Origin: Oopsacas minuta
Lineage: Eukaryota > Porifera > Hexactinellida > Lyssacinosida > Leucopsacidae
Assembly (NCBI GenBank): GCA_024704765.1
Contig: JAKMXF010000233.1
Coordinates: forward strand, 372,001-436,000
Direction: 5' to 3'
Length of the DNA: 64,000 nucleotides
This document shows, one piece after another, positions 12,201-22,851 of the stretch. Under the pieces are notes generated by a model that saw nothing but the letters and a program-made list of their open reading frames with translations, was not told where the DNA came from and searched no databases. The translations under genes were made by a program, and so were the position numbers. Every line of letters begins with the position of its first letter. The first letter of the stretch is position 1.

Positions 12201-14481
12201 TATAAGGGAGAATACCATGGGACTGTCGCTATTAAAATGTTGACATGCTCAGATCCAGGCCCGGAACAGCTGGACGCTTTTAATGAGGAAATAGAGATGT
12301 TACGACAGACACGTCATGATAATATACTCTTATTCATGGGATATATTCCATATCCGTTTGCTATATTAACCTCATGGTGTGATGGAAATACTCTATATTT
12401 TCATCTGCATATTAGTGAAGAAGAAATACCACAGGTAAATATCTTTAACTTTCCTTTATGCCATTTTGTAACCATGGTATGAGTCAATTAACTCGGATAA
12501 GACCGACACCCGGTTTGTTGAGATTACATTATACTCTCGAAGTATATATCTTATCCAATTATTCGAGATCTACTGTACTTCTCTCAAATAGGACAAAATG
12601 AACCAAATCGTGCTGCAAACAGCTCAGGGCATGTCATACCTCCACACATCAAGGAAAATAATCCATCGTGACCTGAAATCACAGAATATATTCCTACTCT
12701 CAGATTACACGGTTAAGATTGGAGATTTTGGGCTAGCAACAATGAAATCACGTTGGTCAGGTCCCAAACAGTTTATTGAACCACAAGGCTCTCTGCTATG
12801 GATGGCACCCGAGGTTATGAGAGCTGGTACGGATGGATATAAGGATCCTTATTCATTCCGCTCTGATGTATACTCGTTTGGTATTGTTCTCTATGAGATT
12901 ATTACAGGTGATCTCCCCCCATTCAAAGATCAAAATATGTAAGTTGATGTGTAGTGTATTAATAATGACTTGTTATTATTTGTGTGTAACTTTGGGGGTT
13001 ATGTCTTTTCTGAACCCAGGGGGGCTTGATATTGACCCCCTATACCAATTTAACAAATCTCAGTGTACCCCTCTCATAGAATACAATACAAAAGTGATAG
13101 CTAGCAAATACACACGGTATTGCTAGCTATCACTGAAAATATTTAAAACATGCATCTATAATTTTCTATGTTTTTCTAACTTTAAGTGCCCTTCTTAATG
13201 CTCGCGATCTACACATGTTTACACAACTCGTGTATCTTGTGAGTATAAGAGCTCATAGCTATTAACTAACCATCTAATAATGTATTATTATTGTAATTGT
13301 AACCACTTTTTATGAGCTAATTAATGGCTCGATGAGATATAACTTTAAAATTCATTTTACTGTCTGCTATAGAAACTTTAGAAGAAATATTAATAAGCTT
13401 TGCTGTGAGATTTGATAAATTCACATAATTTGAATTTATTATTTGAGACACAAATTTCGAAGCTATTGAGTCATAAAATTAATGAATTCTTTGATTATTT
13501 GTGAAAAATCAGACGTCAAACTTTATGATTTTCTTGGAAAAAAGCATGCTTGTCTGTTCAGTAAATTCTTACAGGTTTCATGAAGAGATTTTAATGTAAG
13601 TCCTGCTGGGAAAGCATAACAGTTGTATACTATGAATAAGGGAGATTTCGAATAGTCTACCTTCATAGAGTTAATAATATACACTGTGTACCCCGTTTCC
13701 CTCTTTGTGGAGGTTCATTTGTATGTGATTAGGAATTCGCTCTATTTATATTTCACTCCACTTCCAGAAGTTCCTCGTTTGCATAGGCCTAATTTGTGGA
13801 AGTTACACTGTATACACTTTGCACAGGGCAGTGTTGCATTGGTCGTATGTACCTGATGGCTAGGACCAGGGGGTAATCCATGAATTTCTGGGCAAGCACT
13901 TTTTCTTCCAGGGACTCTCATGGAGTGGAGGTTATTTGGACGTTAACATATTGATCCTGTAAAATTTGAGTCTCACAGCCAAACACTTGTGTCCTTCATG
14001 GCTGCCGAGCTGGCACTTTAAGATGTCCCCTATCACCTAGATATTTGCCTGAATCTATGACCCCCAAAATTATTTTATATAACCCGAATCCATAACTATT
14101 TAATCTCGCCTCTTTTTGCATAGTATTATTTCCTCTACACATTCTAGGCATATTCTATTGTTCCAGATCGGATTAGGTATACTCAGACCAGAAATAACAT
14201 TTGTACGTAAAAACACTCCCAACTACCTTGTAGACCTCTGTGGCAAATGTATTTCTTTCGACAAAGACGAACGTCCTCTATTCTCAGATTTTTGTGAAAA
14301 ATTGGAAACTGAATTATTCTGTGAAGACACTCAATCCGATATTGACAGGTTCATAATACGGAAAATATCTAGGCGTGTGTCTGAGACGAATATTGCAGAT
14401 TTACTAGACAGCTGGCCAATCATTCTTGATCGAGGATTGGCGCGTGAGATACAAACATTACCACACCAAACACCTACTTAA
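300..14481 (+). CDS. RAF: RAF family serine/threonine kinase, multi-exon
   Basis: MAPKKK that relays Ras signals to MEK, cytosolic and membrane-recruited. Exons: 300-419, 1463-1534, 3843-4049, 4119-4227, (5904-5928), 8654-8708, 8837-8890, 9116-9186, 9248-9328, 9782-9875, 10117-10165, 10526-10617, 11254-11342, 11499-11834, 12098-12434, 12592-12938, 14148-14481. They join in phase to about 823 aa. A C1 zinc finger (about residues 212-262; H..CLVC..CEKC..FHEKC) is followed by a Ser/Pro-rich linker with a possible CR2 14-3-3 site (RSKSIS). The kinase domain (about 500-770) has [29 protein letters not shown] and MAPE. A C-terminal RRVSET resembles the RSxSEP 14-3-3 site. HRDLK rather than HKDLK argues for RAF over KSR. 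The Ras-binding domain is only partly recognisable and the 25-nt exon is tentative. Oddity: Met at the position of human BRAF V600. The true start could lie further upstream. Confidence 0.9.
1591..1686. repeat. MITE family A, right half
   Basis: Decayed right half of family A with a CTTCGATATAG and GTTAATTGTA end, in the second RAF intron. Confidence 0.55.
2641..2755. repeat. MITE family A, partial
   Basis: Family A has termini ACAGTCAACTCCTGTTATAT, an internal segment reading ACAAATATGGTCCCAAACCG, and an end GCTTCGATATAACAGGAGTT. TA-flanked CAGT-type ends resemble Tc1/mariner/pogo non-autonomous elements (inference). This copy keeps the left end. Confidence 0.7.
4269..4536. repeat. MITE family G copy 1
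   Basis: Homologous to 24566-24812 and, inverted, to 10941-11209. It shares a core with a conserved run around ACTAACGGGTGAATAGTAG. It lies in a RAF intron and its ends have decayed. Confidence 0.7.
6215..6380. repeat. MITE family A, near full length
   Basis: Left end CAGTTAACTCCTGTTATATC, internal ATATGGTCCCAAACAGTC, right end ATATAACGGGGGTGACTG. In a RAF intron. Confidence 0.75.
6855..6901. repeat. Short perfect hairpin
   Basis: The arm GCCACTCAGTGTTTTCCCC is repeated inverted as GGGGAAACACTGAGTGGC with a short spacer. It adjoins sequence shared with 32160-32240, so it is probably part of another small inverted-repeat element. Confidence 0.7.
7556..7720. repeat. MITE family A, near full length
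   Basis: Left end ACAGTCAACTCCTGTTGTAT, right end TCGATATAACTGGAGTTTGA. In the long RAF intron before the exon at 8654. Confidence 0.75.
10185..10268. repeat. MITE family A, internally deleted
   Basis: Both ends are kept (ACAGTCAGCTTCCGTTGTAT and ATATAACTGGAGTTGACA) but the middle is missing. It starts about 20 bp after the RAF exon ending at 10165. Confidence 0.7.
10941..11209. repeat. MITE family G copy 2, intact ends
   Basis: About 269 bp bounded by a perfect 16-bp terminal inverted repeat, GAAACTTGTTTCAGCT at the left and AGCTGAAACAAGTTTC at the right. It is non-coding and sits in the RAF intron before the exon at 11254. It is the best copy for defining the family. Confidence 0.8.
11847..11967. 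repeat. MITE family A
   Basis: Copy lying 12 bp downstream of the RAF exon ending at 11834. It has ATATGGTCCCAAACCGTCG inside and ATATAACAGGAGTTAAC at the end. Confidence 0.7.
13093..13134. repeat. Short hairpin
   Basis: AGTGATAGCTAGCAA at 13093-13107 pairs with TTGCTAGCTATCACT at 13120-13134. In the last RAF intron, no coding content. Confidence 0.75.
13688..13815. repeat. Repeat family D copy
   Basis: One of about seven related stretches combining GTGGAGGTTCATTTG, GGAATTCGCTCTATTTA and CCAGAAGTTC. Other copies lie near 28308, 33526, 39890, 40655, 51790 and 55228. Probably a non-autonomous element. Confidence 0.6.
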
Positions 14482-15950
14482 AGCGATCAGCTGTCCGAGC
14501 GATTTTTTATGATTCGAGTTTCGATATTCAAAATGTACTTTAAAAGCATTTTTTTATTTTAGCGAATACAGTTTACAAATCTCGAGAGTTTGTGTATGTG
14601 TGATTGTTTGTTGTTTGTTGTTGTTTGTATATTTGTTTGCTGTTGTTCTCCAGTTATTGTTTACTGGATATACATCCCGAACAGTGCACCAGTATTTGAC
14701 AATAATATGGATTGCTTATTATTAAACCCAATTAGCTGAATTGTAATTTTAGAATTATTATTTGTACTAAGGACCAGGGATGATGAGGGTTTATAGCAGT
14801 GGATTGTGAGCTTTTAACTTTCAATGATTTCGGTTTCATGCCACAAATGGCAATTTTGAAATTCGTGCAATAGTTTTATCTACGCAATGCAAAAGTGAAC
14901 CAAGGATATATGCAAATAGAATATCAATAATGCTGAGATACGATCTACGAATTCATCAAACAGTAGTCCTTACAGATGCCCTCTAATTCAATAGGAATGG
15001 ACAGCAACTAACACTGTTTGACGATAACTAATGATAGCTCATTAATTTGCTATGTCCAGTTCTAAAGTATACATTTTGGGATTAACATTATTCGGCAAAA
15101 GTTCCCATTATTGGCTGTTGAATCACTGAAAAATGGACCAAACTATAAATGGAAAACTTGCTTGTATTTTTAAGTTTTCGCAGATATGGCTAACTTCACA
15201 TTTTCCATAAATCATTTCATTTATCCCGTATTTTTCAGAAGTTTCTACGAAAATGGCGTCCAAATATTTCACAACTTCGGCTTCGTATTATTATTGAACT
15301 AAATTTGACTTTGAAAGCGAGACAGTCTTCTTTATACACACACATGGTACATCTGCTAACTGGCTAGGGATTTTTCTTTTGTTATTGCTATCTAATTATT
15401 AGCGGAGTTATACGGATTGTATGGAATATGGCTGTCTTTAAATAGTTTTGATTCAAGTTAATGCTTTCCTTGGATATTATATCTGATGAGTAATCGATAT
15501 TCTAGAAAATATACACAAAATACCATCAATAGTACACGAATAAATCAAAATACAGTACACACCGGTTAATCAGTAACACCTGTATTCCAGTTAGTCCGGT
15601 CAAAATTTCCCTGTATTGACTCTCGAAGTTGGTATGCTAAATGCAATACAACAAATTCTACTCCATTTTTTCTGTGCAGGAATTATAATTATTTGATATA
15701 CGTATTCAGCGATCCGCAAGCCTCGTACTTCTTATCTGAAGTACTTTTTCCATAGTTACGTATCTGTACTATAGTTATTTTAGTCCCCAAAACTCCACTA
15801 TCATAATATCAATTCTCACGAACTTGAAAACAATACATATCTTCCATCATAATACACTTTCAGTTTGACCTCACATACGTCACAATAGAAACCACTACAG
15901 CTAATCAAATCTTACCCTAGCATCCTAGGTAGTGGCCTGCGGTAGCTTTC
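14482..15950. other. Intergenic region between RAF and the WIF gene
   Basis: RAF 3' flank followed by AT-rich sequence. I see no open reading frame of note, RNA gene or clear element. Confidence 0.5.
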
Positions 15951-15951
15951 C

Positions 15952-15960
15952 GTATAAATA
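15952..15960 (+). promoter_or_regulatory. Candidate TATA box for the WIF gene
   Basis: GTATAAATAG lies about 65 bp upstream of the ATG at 16022 with no other gene start nearby. Spacing fits a core promoter with a short leader; assignment is inference. Confidence 0.45.
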
Positions 15961-16021
15961 GCGAAATTATACTAAAATAATTGTTAGTTGAATTTTGTAA
16001 ATATTTTTGAATTGTCTACAG

Positions 16022-19000
16022 ATGAAGGTGTTTATATATATTTTTGTTTATTTGTTGTTTTGCAGTTGTTTTTATACTTTGGATGTGTACATAGAACCTG
16101 AAGAAAGTGCAAAAGTATTAGGTATTTTGTTGTTGTTGTTGTTGTTGTTTTGTTTTGTTCTGTTTTTGTTGACATATTTATCATTTTTGTTTGTAGGTCC
16201 AATAGATGAGAACTTTTACATTATACAAGATGATATACCAAGTGTATTTCTTAAAAGTATCCAAGATGTTATCGGGTCACTTAGAGCTATTCCAGCATGT
16301 GTACATAAACTGACACTTAAATGGGTACACGATGGACCTCATATGGTGAGATGTTTGTTCATATGTCTATGAAGTACAGTAGTTATCGCTTATACAAACA
16401 CCGGTTATAAGATACCGGATATAAGCATCATCCTCTGGAAAAATGATTCTCATATATTCCTGTATACTTATACCGGTTATAAGAACATGTTTACTACTCC
16501 TGAGGGTGTTCTTATAAGCGATAACCACTGTCAAATCCATCCAAATATCAACAACTAATGTAAACACTAATTCTATTGAGAATACTATTACAATACATAC
16601 ACCCTAAGCAGTACAGCATTAGCCATATGCTACAGTAATATCTCTTGTATTCGGATGGAACTTACACCAAATGCGTTTTAGCAAATTTCCTAGAATGTTT
16701 GGTTTGTATAGCAGTTTAATCACATAGCACAAATACCGATGAATTGCTACAGGAATTGTCAGTTAATAAGCAAAGTCATTTGTTTCCGTATTGATCACAG
16801 AATCTAATAATTCAAATTACACGTACATTATCAGGACTCATATAACAAGATATATTGACACCTTTAATAATACAAATACCAAACGCTATACTCCTCTACT
16901 ATTCCAGTTAAAATCAACACCAAAGTATTACAAATCTGTCTGTGCTCAAACATTAGCCAAGTAGATTCTATTTTTCTAAGAATACTAATGTTTGCATTTA
17001 TGTAAGAGTATAGCTTATGACCAGATATGTATCCAAATAATTAATTAGCCGCAAGAGTTATACTTCTAACAATTCTAAGCAAATTCTAGGAAATATTTCA
17101 TGCTTTCATTATACGTGGAGGGTGCATTATACTCTCTTTAATCTGAATAAGATAATTACGAACTACAGCTAATACGTGGAGTTAAAAATAATGGGACTTA
17201 AATTGGACCTGGTTTGGAGGGACAGGTATGTCTACAAATTCGAGAGTTTTGGCAAGTTTGCCTTCTATTCTTGTTCAGTTAATTATGTTATATATTAGGG
17301 ACGAATCAAGTCGTATTTTCTCTTCTAATTTTGGCTTGACATTCTCAAGTATTGATACCAGAAACTCATTACAGAATACCTCTCTGATAAGCTTTGATTA
17401 CGCCGTTGTTAACATAATGGCTTATAGGATGGAATCACAAATCCAAATATTCTCAAACTCATTTTGTATAGGAAATATTTCAGTTTCGATTGGCATAACT
17501 TCGGTAGAAACTTCTCTATGATTTATCCGCCATGATTAATAAGTTTATTTGGATTCACAAATGCCGCCAACTGTAACCTTATACAACTTCATAGATCGTG
17601 AGCCTTTTAGGAAGTTACTAAAAATAGATTTACTCATTCTATTTATGCTATAATTGGACTGAATCCCCTGGAAGGTGTTCATATGTTCTTATAAATTGGC
17701 TAATTTAACACTATCTCTATTTATAGCTACGATATGATATCAGAAGAATAATATCACTCAATGACAATAAACTGACAGTTACTACAAATATAGAATCTCA
17801 AGGATTTGTGCCAAGAGAGAAATCAGGTATGTGTACTCTCAGGGTGAATATGATAATCAGCAAATTCTGCTTATAAATCATATCAATGATAATTATTACA
17901 CACACACTAGCCTGTGCCTGATTGTACAAAGTATATGAATGTACACGTTAGGGCTATTGCACCTGTAACTAACACTATGATAACATTGTAATTATATTAG
18001 ATGATGGCACTTGGCAAAATATATATGAGTTAACGGGGGATATGACAGATAATTCGAATAAGTTTAGTCAGCTAGTGTATATGCCAAAAACTGTCCGCGA
18101 TGAAATTGACCGATATCGATTTTGCCCTTCATTAGAAGTACTTTTGTAATATCAGGAATTATAATTAGAAAGAAGATTGTCTTAAAACGCACCTTTGACA
18201 GTCTACTTTATTAAATTTGTTTATTTATTTCACTTTACAGATTTAACATTGAATTTCAATTGTATCGACACTACCTCGCAACAAACATACACAGAATACT
18301 TCTACATTGAGATATACTTACTATCAGATGTTAGTCAGCTGATATATGGATCCCCTGTTGCTATGTGGATACAGAAAAAATGTGGTTCATGTGATTCTAC
18401 TTATCTTAACTATATTCCTGACTTGAGTATACTTGGTGAGTTGACAGCAATCAATTTCATTGTTTGGACGTGGTTTATAAATTGGAACAAGTTTCGGTTT
18501 CTGTCCCGAACGCGAACTCAATTGTCTTACCAACCCTTTTCCAAACCCAGGATTTTCAATATTTCCTGAATTTCGCATTATCTCCCCTTATTCCCCCCGA
18601 AAATATCCAGAAATATACCAAAAATGGTTGAAATTCGGGAAATTTACCAGCGAGGTACTACGTAGTTGGCGAATATGTTACAAGCACCTTCCAGTTAATG
18701 ATTTCGGTCTTTTAATGAGATTTAAGTGCTCAGAAATCTTATAAATATACAGAAACATTCCTGGAGAGATTCTCAATAATTTCTATTCAACTTTTGTAGA
18801 TAATAATTATGTATTCTTTGCTCACATATTCGTTAATGATAGCGTATCATTGTCATAACCAGTGAGGTCAATTGTCCGTCTACTTGACTACCGAACTGAG
18901 TTATTGTAAAGCTGCCAGGAAAATATGTAAGGACAGGTTTCAACTAATATATCTGTCTCTTTTCCGGGAATCGATTGTCATGAAACTATTAAATTTTCGT

Positions 19001-20843
19001 TGGAATGTTAGATTCACTTTAACTAATACAAAATCAAAATTCTATATTAATTAATATACAAGAATAGATAAGAACCGTCTTCCAGAGGATGGTGCTTATA
19101 ACCGGCATCTACTGTATGATATATGAATGTGTTCACAGCGGATACCGACAATTCGCACCACGACAATTCGCACCTAATTTGATTGGCCTACTGTATCCAC
19201 TTGCCCAGCCTCAACAGATGCTCCTGGACTTTGAGAAGGGCCCGATTACCAGCTTTGAGCATGTCTGGCCTAACACAGTAGTGAAGTGCTGCTTCTTCCA
19301 CCTCACACAGAATATCTGGCGACATGTGCAGACTGCAGCCCTACAGACTGCACATGTCGCCAGATATTCTGTGTGAGGTGGAAGAAGCAGCACTTCACTA
19401 CTGTGTTAGGCCAGACATGCTCAAAGCTGGTAATCGGGCCCTTCTCAAAGTCCAGGAGCATCTGTTGAGGCTGGGCAAGTGGATACAGTAGGCCAATCAA
19501 ATTAGGTGCGAATTGTCGTGGTGCGAATTGTCGGTATCCCGTTCACAGGTATAGCAAGGAGTCCTGATAGATGCGGTGGCTGTGAGAATGAAGGAAGATG
19601 CGCTAGGCTCCCTGGAGGATACAGCAAGTGTAAATGTAAGAAAGGATACACTGGAGTAAGGTGTGAACTACGTAAGTGTTAATTAATTGACATATGAATA
19701 ATTGTTGTTATTATTGTTTGTATTTTGTAGCTAGATGTAAACCTGATTGTGTAAACGGAGGAACATGTATTGGTCCCCAGAAATGCTCATGTCCTCCTCT
19801 ATTCAGAGGTCCAATGTGTGAATATCGTAAGTTCATATAAATAATTGAGTACAATCACTTCAGTTATATTTAACACGGATATATAGAAACACCCGCTTCT
19901 ATCGAAGTGTGAATTGTACAAATATGGTCCCAACATATCTTGAGCTTCGATATAGCGGGAATTGACTGTAATTCTATTTACTAATATATTCTAATCTTAT
20001 AGCGGTTTGTAATCCTATTTGTAAGAATGGTGGTTATTGTAATTCTACGAATGTGTGTAGTTGTCCTCCTGGATTTAGTGGATCAGCTTGTGGCATAGGT
20101 AAGTGACTATTTGTATCAGAGGTTCCCAACCGCTGCATACATTATATTGACGTCATCATGTTTATGTTTTCAGCTCCAACTGTTGTGATTACATCTGGAC
20201 CAGTTGATACTACAGTATACTCTATGCAAGCGGTTAAGCTGCAATGTAGAGCTAAAGGAAAGCCTAGACCTAAGTTCAGATGGTTGGATACTGAAGAGAG
20301 ACCAATTCTACCTGATGGAAAGAGATATAGACATTTAAAGGTTAGAAGATATAAACAAATAAACAAACAAACAAATGACATACACGCAAAGAAATATTCA
20401 AATAGACAAACAAACAACACAAACAAACTAATATCCAGTTAGACTATTATACATTAAACCTTTACATTCAGGTAGTTGTAGTAAAGTCTCAGGGCTACTC
20501 AGACTTATGGATATACGGAGCTGATGAATCAGATCAAGGAACATACCATTGTATAGCTGAAAATGAATACAGTATGGATAGAGCTTCTGCTACACTAACT
20601 GTTATTCCTTATACAGGTATATAGACAACTCCTGTTATATCTAACACGGATATATCGAATACCCCCCGCTTATACCGAAGTCTGAAATTGTATACAAAAT
20701 GGTCCCAAACCGTCAAAGTAATGATCACGGCCCTTGTCTGTGTATTTATTGTTGTTTTTGTTTATTTAGGAGGTGACGGTGATCTGGAGGATATATTTAC
20801 AGGTTCAGGTTCAGGTTCCGGAGACTACTGGCCTAACTCATAA
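16022..20843 (+). CDS. Secreted WIF-domain protein with three EGF repeats and an Ig domain
   Basis: Relative of WIF-1/Shifted, secreted proteins that bind Wnt or Hedgehog ligands. Exons: 16022-16121, 16197-16345, 17727-17826, 18241-18435, 19549-19671, 19731-19826, 20003-20098, 20174-20340, 20472-20616, 20770-20843; all phases agree and give about 414 aa. A hydrophobic N-terminus ([17 protein letters not shown]) is a signal peptide. A WIF domain follows (about 20-180) with its paired cysteines in FNC and KKCGSC. Then come three EGF-like modules, each largely one exon, with CxCxxGYTGxxCE-type ends, and one Ig C2 domain (about 290-390; C..W..YHC). The tail is acidic and ends with SG repeats ([10 protein letters not shown]). 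Human WIF1 has five EGF repeats and no Ig, so orthology is uncertain; the WIF-type assignment is firm. Confidence 0.87.
16376..16531. repeat. MITE family B, full length
   Basis: Family B carries ATAAGCACCATCCTCTGGAA and TACCGGTTATAAGAACATGT. This 156-bp copy has terminal inverted repeats ACAGTAGTTATCGCTTATA and TTATAAGCGATAACCACTGT. In WIF intron 2. Confidence 0.8.
18001..18149 (+). other. Possible alternative last exon of the WIF gene
   Basis: After an acceptor at 17999-18000 the frame from the upstream phase-1 exon stays open for 49 codons and ends in TAA at 18147-18149. The next constitutive exon (18241) starts with the same two bases, so both can be joined to the exon ending at 17826. 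Use would give a protein cut inside the WIF domain. It may be chance; the peptide is unlike any WIF C-terminus I know. Confidence 0.3.
19062..19116. repeat. MITE family B, right end
   Basis: Fragment CCAGAGGATGGTGCTTATAA followed by CCGGCATCTACTGTA, just upstream of the foldback element. Confidence 0.7.
19139..19540. mobile_element. MULE-derived foldback element flanked by 8-bp target duplication
   Basis: A 402-bp near-perfect palindrome: arms of about 190 bp meet near 19330-19345. Outer ends read GGATACCGACAATTCGCACC and its complement, with CGACAATTCGCACC repeated twice at each end. It is flanked by the direct repeat GTTCACAG at 19131-19138 and 19541-19548. Each arm encodes part of a Mutator-like transposase catalytic core: [15 protein letters not shown], then [12 protein letters not shown]. 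It is too short to be autonomous. The right-hand target duplication supplies the AG used by the WIF exon at 19549. Confidence 0.85.
19857..19970. repeat. MITE family A
   Basis: Partial family A copy between two EGF exons of the WIF gene, ending GCGGGAATTGACTGTA. Confidence 0.7.
20622..20737. repeat. MITE family A
   Basis: Family A copy starting a few bases after the Ig exon, with TGGTCCCAAACCGTCAAAGT inside; right end missing. Confidence 0.7.
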
Positions 20844-21328
20844 ACACCAAATACACATACACAATACAATCCCTATAGAATCATATTTTCTTGGAGATCC
20901 CTATTCACTTCTTCTATTTCTGAATTAAGTATATTTGTAATTGAATAATATTCCAATTTGTTTGCTTTGTATAATCTTAGAACACCCTTGGGAATAGCAA
21001 TACATGTTCTTAGAAATATATGAGAACAGTTTTCCAGAGGATGGTGCTTATAACCGGCATCCGCTGTATATTGAATTAGCTATATGGGGCTGTACCCAAT
21101 CCAGGGGTGTCTCCTCCCAAGACTGATATACTCCTACTTTAGTGAGGCCGATCCGTCCCAAAACGCGGACCCAATGACCCAATCCCACTCTTATGTATTC
21201 CCGTTAACAATCAATAAACACGATTATAATTAATACAATTCCACAAGCATTCCCAGTACACAATAATATTGAATTGACCGACCTTTTGACTATATTACAC
21301 GTCCAATAACTACTAATTACAATTACTG
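20844..21328. other. Convergent 3' region of WIF and BTB genes
   Basis: No gene. It holds a family B element at 20979-21069 (CCAGAGGATGGTGCTTATAA) and otherwise AT-rich 3' flank shared by the two convergent genes. Confidence 0.55.
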
Positions 21329-22327
21329 TCAACAAGCATTCCATTTGTTAAACTCTAGCACTCCTAATGGATCGAGAATTTGTTGCATTTCTTTATTACA
21401 TCTGCTAATATACATTGAGAGATGAGGAAGAACTTTTTCATTCACTAATTTGTATTTTCTAATAATCTGCACGGCCTGTTTGACCGCCAGCTGGGATTTG
21501 CTATTGTCTGCCCAGATCATGCATAACTGTAGCCATTTTCGTTTCCACTTCATGGACATTTCGCTGCGTTTGCATCTACTGGACGTTTTCTCTTCGGATT
21601 CCGCCCTTGTCATAACATTTTTCATCCAACCCTCCAACATATCGACAGGAAACATGCTTGCTCTGAAATGCTTCGAGCTGTGGTAACCCCAAACGAATTC
21701 GGGTATAAGAGCGATCTTCAATTCGTCACACATTAGATAATCCGCTAGCCAGCTAAAATGGAAATAATTTTCCGAGTTTATCATTTCGTTTCGTATCACC
21801 CCCGTGTAGAAAAAATACAACGCAGTTTCAAAGGTGTCAGGATATATCAACGCGATTGAAATGACTTCCTGTTTCGATTCTGTGTATTCATTTTTGTTGA
21901 ACATTGTCTCAAAATATTGACTGTGTTTTGTGAGATATCTCTTGTGACAGTAGAATGTCCTGTCCAATCCGTGAAGTTTTATTTGAATGTCGTGACCAAG
22001 GGGGTTATTGACAAGCGACGCTGCTCCGAGCCCTTCAATACACGTTAACTGAGTTAATTTTTGTAGCAAGCTAGTACTGTAAAAAAGTTTCAACGAATTT
22101 CCTTCAATAGAAATTGAGATTACATCATTTTGCTCGTTCGCTATTTCTTGTTCGCTGAGATTTGGAGCTAAAATAACTTGAATATTTGAGTCTTTTGAAA
22201 GTTCTGCTATCTTCGATTGTAAGTTGAGGATCGATTTTACGATCGAAGATAGTTTGGTTTGCTGTAAGTCCATTGTTGCAGATTTGAGATTATCGTAAAA
22301 TTTCCCTTTTATTCGTTGCCTTTGCAT
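21329..22327 (-). CDS. Intronless BTB/POZ-domain protein
   Basis: 332 aa from one exon. BTB domains mediate dimerisation and often act as cullin-3 substrate adaptors. The N-terminal third (1-115) is helical and has no recognised domain. The BTB fold spans about residues 118-215, shown by DIQIKLHGLDRTFYCHK, then YFETMFN, then FETALYFFYTGVI and a YLMCDEL helix. A C-terminal region of about 115 aa looks like a BACK-type helical extension (inference). No Kelch, zinc-finger or MATH domain is present, so target specificity is unknown. The first ATG of the open frame was used. It is convergent with the WIF gene. Confidence 0.8.
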   Translation of the reverse strand: MQRQRIKGKFYDNLKSATMDLQQTKLSSIVKSILNLQSKIAELSKDSNIQVILAPNLSEQEIANEQNDVISISIEGNSLKLFYSTSLLQKLTQLTCIEGLGAASLVNNPLGHDIQIKLHGLDRTFYCHKRYLTKHSQYFETMFNKNEYTESKQEVISIALIYPDTFETALYFFYTGVIRNEMINSENYFHFSWLADYLMCDELKIALIPEFVWGYHSSKHFRASMFPVDMLEGWMKNVMTRAESEEKTSSRCKRSEMSMKWKRKWLQLCMIWADNSKSQLAVKQAVQIIRKYKLVNEKVLPHLSMYISRCNKEMQQILDPLGVLEFNKWNAC

Positions 22328-22851
22328 ATTTTTTTATCAAAACAGACATATTTTAGTTGAGACTTTAGTCCAGTTTGAATACAATGTTGAGGATAATTTA
22401 CATTTTAATGATTGAATATTCCTTAATTGTATTTCTAATTCATTCAATGAAGAGTCGAATTATCGATTCCTTTGTCCTGATATTTTATCCATAGTGAAAA
22501 ACATTGATGGATTATTTAGCCGGACGTAGTAGTATATCAGAGATGCCAACTCTCACGCCATACTCGTGAGTCTCGCTCTTTTTCAGAGGCCAAAAAGTGA
22601 CATCTCACGGCTTGGGAGAGGCCAGGTTGGCATTTATGGTATATTGCTATTAATCCCCGACAAAATGCGGACAATTCTGGTTATTGACAAGTTTCAGTAG
22701 GAGGCATAACGCTCAATATATGCCCGAAATCAGGACAGTTTGCTAGGAAGTCATACTTACAACCCTCGAGATTTTGTGCAAATAACTGCATACAGATTTA
22801 CAAATTCTTTGATTGTTAAATAATCTCTCAATTATACTAGCAATAATATTG
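22328..22851. other. Divergent upstream region of BTB and NOVA-like genes
   Basis: 524 bp between divergently transcribed genes, so it must contain both promoters or one shared promoter. I see no convincing TATA box; a weak short inverted segment lies around 22560-22620. Confidence 0.45.

Noticed and set aside
14482-15950. tRNA or other structured RNA gene
   Set aside because: No cloverleaf or A/B box pattern found here or elsewhere in the window by eye; no CRISPR-like spaced repeats either.
17228-17521. 97-codon plus-strand frame in a WIF intron
   Set aside because: Does not join the WIF exons in phase and has no family resemblance.
19089-19500. Four overlapping open frames as separate genes
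   Set aside because: All are readings of the two arms of one palindromic MULE fragment; treated as a mobile element.
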